NCBI GenBank assembly: GCA_013314865.1
Contig: JABUEV010000003.1
Location: 1-16,933, forward strand
Source of the DNA: Bacteroidales bacterium
GTDB lineage: Bacteria; Bacteroidota; Bacteroidia; Bacteroidales; VadinHA17
Direction: 5' to 3'
DNA: 16,933 nt
Numbering within the stretch: the stretch's first letter is position 1; each line of letters starts with the position of its first letter. Positions 8,413 through 13,395 of the stretch are shown here, in pieces. Both the position numbers and the translations under genes were made by a program. The notes below the pieces were generated by a model. It was not told the DNA's origin, did not search any database, and was given only the letters and a program-made list of their open reading frames with translations.

Positions 8413-8436
8413 TACTGCAAAGACTACTGTAAAGAC
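8413..8436. repeat. Tandem 12-bp direct repeat between hydrogenase operon and patatin gene
   Basis: TACTGCAAAGAC (8413-8424) is followed directly by TACTGTAAAGAC (8425-8436), with one mismatch in 12. It sits in the 127-bp spacer between the NuoE-like stop (8489) and the patatin start (8361), about 50 bp upstream of the patatin ATG. I found no convincing promoter or terminator in this spacer. Confidence 0.55.
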
Positions 8437-8488
8437 TGTTTAGAAAATGTACGACTATTTCTTTATACTGCCTGCGACTTTTTGTCTG

Positions 8489-8977
8489 TCAATAATTTTC
8501 ATATTCTTTAAGAATATTTCTGACATCGTCGGGAGCGACCCTTCCGTAGGTTTTGTCTCCGATCATAACAACGGGAGCCAGCCCGCACGCCCCTACACAC
8601 CTCAGACTTGAAAGGGAAAATTTGCCGTCAGGTGTTGTCTGACCCACCTGCAGTCCCAGCTCCTTCTTAAACTCCTCAAGAACCTTTTCAGCCCCCCTTA
8701 CGTAACACGCAGTGCCCATGCAAATGCTTATCGGATGTTTACCTCTGGGGGTCATTGTAAAAAATGAATAAAAGGTAACGACTCCGTAAATCTTTGCAAC
8801 AGGAACATTCAGCTCAGTTGAAATAACTTCCTGTACTTCAGCCGGCAGATATCCGAAATGCTCCTGGCACTTGTGCAGAACATTTATCAGTTCCTGCGGG
8901 TCGTTATTGAATGAGGCACAAATCTCCTTTATTTTCGAAACATCTTCCTGTCTTAATTCTATCTTGATGCTTGACAT
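8489..8977 (-). CDS. hndA: NuoE-like [2Fe-2S] subunit of NAD-linked [FeFe] hydrogenase (HndA/HydC)
   Basis: The 162-aa length is right for the family. An N-terminal helical bundle (about residues 8-75; LINVLHKCQEHFGYLPAEVQ, VAKIYGVVTFYSFF) is followed by a thioredoxin-like ferredoxin fold. The four cluster cysteines are all present: C86 and C91 in CMGTAC, then C127 and C131 in CVGAC. In complex I and in trimeric or tetrameric hydrogenases this subunit carries a [2Fe-2S] cluster near the FMN-containing NuoF-like subunit. It is the last gene of the operon, 31 bp after the catalytic subunit. The Desulfovibrio hndABCD order instead begins with it. NuoE of a respiratory complex I is excluded by the neighbouring H-cluster subunit and the absence of other nuo genes nearby. 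Confidence 0.93.
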   Translation of the reverse strand: MSSIKIELRQEDVSKIKEICASFNNDPQELINVLHKCQEHFGYLPAEVQEVISTELNVPVAKIYGVVTFYSFFTMTPRGKHPISICMGTACYVRGAEKVLEEFKKELGLQVGQTTPDGKFSLSSLRCVGACGLAPVVMIGDKTYGRVAPDDVRNILKEYENY

Positions 8978-9008
8978 GACGTTTTATATTTTAAAAGCCT
9001 AAAGGCTG

Positions 9009-10787
9009 TTATTGTTTGACGATAATTTTTTTCTTCTTCTCAAAATATTTTGTATGAAGCAGGTGATGAGCCTTTTCGCTGTTTGGTTTGCCTAGGAATT
9101 CTTCATAAAGCTTTATTATGAAAGGATTCTCATGTGATTTTCTGAGAGGTTTCTTTCTGTCCTCTTCATAAATTGCAGCGGCTCTTGCCTTGATGATTTC
9201 AGAGTTGCCATGGTGCAGTGGCTGTCCGCCTCCGCCTATACATCCGCCCGGGCATGCCATCACTTCAATTGCATGGAACTGGGATTTTCCTTCTCTTACA
9301 TCATTCAGAAGCTTTCTTGCATTTCCAAGTCCGTGAGCTATGCCAATTCTTACTTCCAGACCGTCAAAATCTATTGCAGCCTGACGCACACCTTCAAGGC
9401 CTCTGAGCTCGGTAAAATCAATTCTGTCGAGCTTTTTACCTGTATGTATTTCGTAAGCTGTACGGACAGCAGCTTCGATCACTCCTCCTGTAGTGCCGAA
9501 TATTACTCCTGCACCTGTAGATTCTCCAAGCGGAGCATCGAATTCACCCTCTTCCAGATTATTCAGATCAAGGTTTGCCTGTTTGATGAATGCGGCGAGT
9601 TCTCTTGTCGATATTGAAAAATCAACATCACGGTTGCCGTCAACAGAAAACTCATCTCTCTGGCATTCATATTTCTTTGCAAGACAAGGCATTATTGATA
9701 CCACCACCAGGTCTTTGCGGTTTACTTTAATCTTTTCGGCGAAATAGGATTTGGCAATTGCACCGAACATCTGTTGTGGCGATTTTGCTGTTGAAGGCAC
9801 TTCCTTAAGGTCTGGGAAGTAATATTCAAAGAAGTTAACCCAGCCCGGACAGCATGAAGTAAGTATCGGAAGCCTGGCTGTCTTGTCTCCCTTGAGGTAC
9901 CTGTTCAGTCTGTCAAGAAGTTCAGTGCCCTCTTCCATAATAGTAAGGTCTGCTGCAAAGTCAGTGTCAAATACATAGTCAAATCCCAGTGCTCTCAGTG
10001 CGGTAACCATTTTTCCTGTCACAAGAGTGCCGGGTTTCATTCCGAATTCCTCACCCAGAGCTGCCCTTACTGCAGGTGCGGTTTGTACAACAACAGTCTT
10101 GGTCGGATCAGCAAGCACTCTCAGCACCTCCGGGGTATGATCCACTTCTGTAAGTGCCCCTGTAGGGCATACTGCAACACACTGACCACAATAGGTACAG
10201 GGGGAGTGTTCGAGATTCTGTTCGAATGCAGGTGCCACAGCAGCCATAAATCCCCTGTTAACAGCCGATAGTGCGCCGACAGTCTGTACATCATTGCACA
10301 TCATTTCACAGCGGCGGCACATGATACACTTGTCAAGATCCCTTATGATGGAAGGAGAGGTGTCCTTGCGGTATGTTGACATTGCAGCAATCTCGGCTCC
10401 CGGTATCTCCCTTATGCCCAGCTTGTGAGCCATCGACTGAAGTTCGCAGTTGCCTGATTTAGGACATATAAGACAGTCTTTCGGATGGTCTGAAAGAATG
10501 AATTCCATTACTGTTCGCCGTGCATTCAGAACCCTTGTAGTGTGGGTCTTAACTACCATTCCATCCTCACACTTTGTAGCACAGGCAGGGGCCAGATTCC
10601 TTCTTCCCTGAACCTCTGTAACACATATCCTGCAACCCGCAGGCCTGTTTTCAATATTCATGTCGTGCAGCTCCATGTAACAAAGGGTCGGAATATCAAT
10701 CCCAAGCTGTCTGGCTGCCTTAAGAATTGTCGTACCACGCGGTACATCAACTTTTTTATTGTCTATTGTGAGAGTTATAGTTTCCAT
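9009..10787 (-). CDS. hndD: [FeFe] hydrogenase catalytic subunit (HndD/HydA), NAD-linked type
   Basis: I chose ATG 10785-10787 (592 aa, METITLTIDN) over TTG 10796, because it starts directly at the ferredoxin fold. Domains in order: a [2Fe-2S] fold with C36, C52, C55 and C69; a NuoG-like His-ligated [4Fe-4S] site, H101-x3-C105-x2-C108-x5-C114; two [4Fe-4S] sites with C154, C157, C160, C164 and C197, C200, C203, C207; then the H-cluster domain. Its three signatures are intact: TSCCPGW (310-316), MPCLAKKYE (366-374) and EVMACPGGCIGGGGQP (508-523). H-cluster ligands by analogy are C313, C368, C512 and C516, and C312 matches the proton-transfer cysteine. The C-terminus (about 534-590) fits the small-subunit-type domain. 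The length is close to HndD (about 585 aa) and lacks the extra tail of Thermotoga HydA. It makes or oxidises H2 in the cytoplasm; bifurcation is inferred from its partners. HydE, HydF and HydG must be encoded elsewhere. Confidence 0.96.
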   Translation of the reverse strand: METITLTIDNKKVDVPRGTTILKAARQLGIDIPTLCYMELHDMNIENRPAGCRICVTEVQGRRNLAPACATKCEDGMVVKTHTTRVLNARRTVMEFILSDHPKDCLICPKSGNCELQSMAHKLGIREIPGAEIAAMSTYRKDTSPSIIRDLDKCIMCRRCEMMCNDVQTVGALSAVNRGFMAAVAPAFEQNLEHSPCTYCGQCVAVCPTGALTEVDHTPEVLRVLADPTKTVVVQTAPAVRAALGEEFGMKPGTLVTGKMVTALRALGFDYVFDTDFAADLTIMEEGTELLDRLNRYLKGDKTARLPILTSCCPGWVNFFEYYFPDLKEVPSTAKSPQQMFGAIAKSYFAEKIKVNRKDLVVVSIMPCLAKKYECQRDEFSVDGNRDVDFSISTRELAAFIKQANLDLNNLEEGEFDAPLGESTGAGVIFGTTGGVIEAAVRTAYEIHTGKKLDRIDFTELRGLEGVRQAAIDFDGLEVRIGIAHGLGNARKLLNDVREGKSQFHAIEVMACPGGCIGGGGQPLHHGNSEIIKARAAAIYEEDRKKPLRKSHENPFIIKLYEEFLGKPNSEKAHHLLHTKYFEKKKKIIVKQ

Positions 10788-10802
10788 CTGGATCAATTCG
10801 TT

Positions 10803-12596
10803 TTATTTGATGATGATAGCGTCAAATTTGCATTTTTCCTTGCAGGCCCCGCATTTGATGCATATTTCGGGATTAATGACATGCGGTTCCTTGCGTTCAC
10901 CTGTAATGGCATTCACCGGGCAGACCCTTGCACATGCCGTACATCCTACACAGTTTTCAGCTATAATAAAGTATTCCATCAAATCACGGCACTTGCCTGC
11001 AGGGCATTTTTTTGCTGTCACATGTGCCTCATATTCATCTTTGAAATTTTCAAGGGTTGAGAGCACCGGATTTGGAGAACTCTGCCCCAGTCCGCAAAGC
11101 GATGTATCCTTGATCACAAGGCACATATTGCGCAGTCTGTCGAGGTCGGCAGGAACACCCTTTCCTTTTGTGATATGTTCAAGGAGCTCATGAAGTCTTT
11201 TGTTGCCTATACGGCAGGGAGCACATTTCCCGCACGATTCTTCAACGGTAAAGTCAAGAAAGAACTTTGCCACAGAAACCATGCAGTCATCCTCGTCCAT
11301 AACTATCAGTCCGCCTGAGCCCATCATTGAGCCAGCAGCTACCAGATTATCAAAGTCGATCGGAGTGTCAAGGTGTTTTTCTGTCAGACAGCCGCCTGAG
11401 GGACCTCCGGTTTGTGCAGCCTTGAATTTCTTACCGTTTCTGATGCCGCCTCCTATCTCAAAAATCACTTCACGAAGAGTGGTCCCCATCGGTACCTCTA
11501 TCAAGCCCACGTTGTTAATTTTGCCGGCAAGGGCAAATACTTTTGTTCCTTTTGATTTTTCTGTTCCGATACTGCTGAACCATTCAGCCCCTTTAAGGAT
11601 GATAGGTGAGATGCATGCAAAGGTCTCAACATTGTTTACATTTGTCGGTTTTCCCCTGAAGCCGGCTTCAGCGGGGAAGGGCGGTTTGACAGTCGGCTCA
11701 CCCCGCAGTCCTTCCATCGAATGTATAAGCGCCGTCTCTTCACCGCATACGAAAGCTCCAGCTCCGTATCTTATTTCAATGTCAAAACTGAAACCTGTAT
11801 TCATGATATTTTCACCCAGAAGACCGTATTCTTTTGCCTGAGCTATGGCGGTCTTTAGACGGGCAACTGCCAGGGGATATTCAGCTCTTATGTATATCAG
11901 ACCTTTGGAGGCTTCTATGCAATATCCGCATATTGCCATTGCCTCTAGCACGGCGTGCGGATCGCCTTCAAGAACTGACCTGTCCATAAATGCTCCGGGG
12001 TCTCCTTCATCAGCGTTGCAGACTACATACTTTTCATCTGCCTTGTTTTTCCTTGCTATCTCCCATTTCAGACCCGTGGGGAAACCGCCTCCCCCTCTTC
12101 CTCTTAAACCGGAGTCCTTGACAATCTTTATCACCTCATCAGGCGTCATTGTCGTCAGTACTCTTGCGAGAGCTTCATATGCATCATGCGCAATTGCCTC
12201 TTCAATGTTCTCAGGATCTATAATGCCGCAGTTTCTGAGTACAATTCTCATCTGCTTTCTGTAGCCCGACATTTCCTGTGCCGAACGAAGCTTCTTGCCT
12301 GTCAGCGCGTCAGTGAAAAGAAGCCTCTCCACAACGCGTCCCTTCATAATGTGCTCATCGATTATCTCCTGGGCATCTGAAGGTTTTACGCCGATATAGA
12401 CAACATCATCAGGCATAACCCTGACAACCGGCCCGAGATTGCAGAGACCGAAACAACCTGATCTTACAACTTTAACATCGTTCTCAAGGGCATTGGCTTC
12501 AATCTCAATAGTGAGGCTTTCAGCGACGGCATTACTGTTTTTATCACTACAGCCTGTGCCTCCGCATACTATAATTTGTATCTTCTTTTTTGTCAT
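10803..12596 (-). CDS. hndC: NuoF-like FMN/NAD-binding subunit of [FeFe] hydrogenase (HndC/HydB)
   Basis: The 597-aa product carries all modules expected of the NAD-reacting subunit. An N-terminal thioredoxin-like [2Fe-2S] domain has C11, C16, C48 and C52. The NuoF core follows, with the NADH-site glycine loop GLRGRGGGGFPTGLKWE (163-179) and the FMN-site NADEGDPGAFMDR (194-206), then GAGAFVCGEETALIHSMEGL (278-297). A SLBB-type segment lies at about 350-400. The N3-type [4Fe-4S] site uses C455, C458, C461 and C501. A C-terminal bacterial ferredoxin domain has C549, C552, C555, C559 and C579, C582, C585, C589. In the bifurcating enzymes this subunit is where NADH and ferredoxin electrons meet at FMN. 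It starts 23 bp after the HndB-like gene, and its TAA lies 15 bp before the hydrogenase ATG. NAD versus NADP preference cannot be read reliably from the sequence. Confidence 0.96.
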   Translation of the reverse strand: MTKKKIQIIVCGGTGCSDKNSNAVAESLTIEIEANALENDVKVVRSGCFGLCNLGPVVRVMPDDVVYIGVKPSDAQEIIDEHIMKGRVVERLLFTDALTGKKLRSAQEMSGYRKQMRIVLRNCGIIDPENIEEAIAHDAYEALARVLTTMTPDEVIKIVKDSGLRGRGGGGFPTGLKWEIARKNKADEKYVVCNADEGDPGAFMDRSVLEGDPHAVLEAMAICGYCIEASKGLIYIRAEYPLAVARLKTAIAQAKEYGLLGENIMNTGFSFDIEIRYGAGAFVCGEETALIHSMEGLRGEPTVKPPFPAEAGFRGKPTNVNNVETFACISPIILKGAEWFSSIGTEKSKGTKVFALAGKINNVGLIEVPMGTTLREVIFEIGGGIRNGKKFKAAQTGGPSGGCLTEKHLDTPIDFDNLVAAGSMMGSGGLIVMDEDDCMVSVAKFFLDFTVEESCGKCAPCRIGNKRLHELLEHITKGKGVPADLDRLRNMCLVIKDTSLCGLGQSSPNPVLSTLENFKDEYEAHVTAKKCPAGKCRDLMEYFIIAENCVGCTACARVCPVNAITGERKEPHVINPEICIKCGACKEKCKFDAIIIK

Positions 12597-12619
12597 TGCT
12601 TGTATCTTTCCGGATAGGT

Positions 12620-13006
12620 TTAATCAATTGTTCTGTAATTCACTGGAATTATACCGTCAACAAAATCACCGTTCTTTATGAACTTCTCAATTATCTCATC
12701 AGCTTTTATCTTGTCGACATAACCGAATACGACAGGTGATTCGCCCGGGCGGGTTACCTCAATAGTTGGTTCTGCATAGCAGTATCCCATATCACCCGTC
12801 CTTATCACGGTTGCATCTATATTTCTTTTTTCAAGTTCAAGAGTAAGGAAATCAAGAATTTCCTTTGCACCTGAAGCTAATCCGCTTGTTCCGCAATGAA
12901 CTCTGACGAGTACTTTCTCTTTCTCCCCTTTTCCCTTGCCATGCATCCCGGCCAGGATTTTTTCTTTTGCTTTTCTCAAATCCTCAACTGAATTAATCTT
13001 TTTCAT
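12620..13006 (-). CDS. hndB: HndB-like thioredoxin-fold (2Fe-2S ferredoxin-like) subunit with incomplete cysteine set
   Basis: This is the first gene of the hydrogenase operon (128 aa). It begins MKKINSVEDLRKAKEKIL, typical of the HndB N-terminal helix, and ends in a VDGIIPVNYRTID tail. The core aligns by eye with the thioredoxin-like ferredoxin domain at the N-terminus of the NuoF-like subunit. The usual ligand pattern (Cx4C then Cx3C) is not kept: only C38 (RVHCGTSGLASGAKE) and C76 (TGDMGYCYAEP) remain. Ser41 and Asp72 stand where related proteins often have cysteine. Asp72 is encoded by GAT, which needs two base changes from a Cys codon, so a single read error is unlikely. Known HndB proteins accompany HndACD in Desulfovibrio. 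Here it may be structural, or may bind a cluster in an altered way. Confidence 0.85.
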   Translation of the reverse strand: MKKINSVEDLRKAKEKILAGMHGKGKGEKEKVLVRVHCGTSGLASGAKEILDFLTLELEKRNIDATVIRTGDMGYCYAEPTIEVTRPGESPVVFGYVDKIKADEIIEKFIKNGDFVDGIIPVNYRTID

Positions 13007-13063
13007 AAGAGATTTATTTACAGGGAATTATTTACTATGATGTCTTAATTAATTTCTTACGCA

Positions 13064-13071
13064 CAAAATTA
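13064..13071 (-). promoter_or_regulatory. Candidate Bacteroidetes -7 promoter element for the hydrogenase operon
   Basis: On the - strand these bases read TAATTTTG, matching the Bacteroidetes primary sigma -7 consensus TAnnTTTG. This would place the transcript start near 13058 and give a leader of about 50 nt before the HndB-like ATG. No TTG lies at the preferred 19-21 bp spacing; the nearest is 26 bp upstream, inside the Rex-like box. The call rests mainly on the -7 match and position. Confidence 0.4.
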
Positions 13072-13082
13072 ATAAAAATTAT

Positions 13083-13118
13083 TTGTTAATTAAATAACAA
13101 TGTTAATAAAATAACAAT
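13083..13118. promoter_or_regulatory. Tandem Rex-like operator boxes upstream of the hydrogenase operon
   Basis: Two 17-bp units sit end to end: GTTAATTAAATAACAAT (13085-13101) and GTTAATAAAATAACAAT (13102-13118), differing at one base. Read as 18-bp boxes, 13083-13100 is TTGTTAATTAAATAACAA and 13100-13117 is ATGTTAATAAAATAACAA. As I recall it, the Rex operator in clostridia is TTGTTAA-N4-TTAACAA. Box 1 matches 13 of the 14 defined positions and box 2 matches 12. Rex releases DNA when NADH is high and controls fermentation and hydrogenase genes in several phyla. The boxes lie just upstream of the candidate -7 element, over the expected -33 region, so a repressor here could block transcription. 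The AT richness of the region weakens the statistical case. Confidence 0.5.
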
Positions 13119-13197
13119 AAAATTTTTCTTTCATTTTAGAAACAGGAAAAAAGATTTGAACGAAATATTGGTTCAGGTTATTAATATGTTAATTTTC

Positions 13198-13214
13198 TGC
13201 AGTCTTCGACTGCA
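13198..13214. repeat. Short perfect hairpin made of inverted GACTGCA words
   Basis: TGCAGTC-TTC-GACTGCA is a perfect 7-bp inverted repeat with a 3-nt centre. The right arm GACTGCA is the same word that recurs in the octamer array at 13332-13395. No U-run follows on either strand, so it is not a standard terminator. Confidence 0.5.
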
Positions 13215-13331
13215 TAGCTAACTACACAAAACTATTTAAAAAACAGCAATCGGCAATGATATAAAGTTGTTATTTGTGAGTTCTTTTGTTTTGCGGGTTA
13301 GAGTTTGGTGTTATCATGCCATTAAGTTCAC

Positions 13332-13395
13332 TGCACAACCTCACGACTGCACAATTGTATGACTGCATGACTGCATGACTGCATGACTACACGAC
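13332..13395. repeat. Array of eight imperfect 8-bp tandem repeats abutting the M14 peptidase stop codon
   Basis: Read on the - strand directly after the peptidase TAG, the octamers are GTCGTGTA, GTCATGCA three times, GTCATACA, ATTGTGCA, GTCGTGAG and GTTGTGCA. The consensus is GTCRTGCA. The three central units are identical and the outer ones diverge, as expected for an array growing by slippage in the middle. It is outside any recognised gene. Confidence 0.8.

Larger units (their letters stand above)
13007..13395. other. 389-bp AT-rich non-coding region upstream of the hydrogenase operon
   Basis: No gene is visible on either strand. It holds, from the hydrogenase side outward: a candidate -7 element (13064-13071), two tandem Rex-like boxes (13083-13117), a GACTGCA-word hairpin (13198-13214), a featureless stretch (13215-13331), and an eight-unit octamer array (13332-13395) abutting the M14 peptidase stop. 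No strong terminator for the peptidase gene was found. Confidence 0.7.

Noticed and set aside
8362..8488. Rho-independent terminator for the hydrogenase operon
   Set aside because: No stem of useful stability followed by a U-run was found on the - strand, so read-through into the patatin gene cannot be excluded or shown.
8996..9007. Small hairpin AGCCT-AA-AGGCT between the catalytic and NuoE-like hydrogenase genes
   Set aside because: The stem is 5 bp with a 2-nt loop that is sterically poor, there is no U-run, and the genes are clearly one operon; a terminator or attenuator is not supported.
10542..11060. Open frame on the + strand (172 codons) across the junction of the two large hydrogenase genes
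   Set aside because: It is antisense to the catalytic subunit N-terminus and the ferredoxin tail of the NuoF-like subunit; the cysteine-rich translation is a mirror of Fe-S motif codons.
11200..11841. Long open frame on the + strand (213 codons) opposite the NuoF-like gene
   Set aside because: It is antisense to a strongly conserved hydrogenase subunit with intact motifs, and its translation is a low-complexity Pro/Ser-rich sequence with no recognisable domain.
13332..13395. CRISPR-like array
   Set aside because: The repeat unit is only 8 bp with no spacers between units, and no cas genes are in the window.
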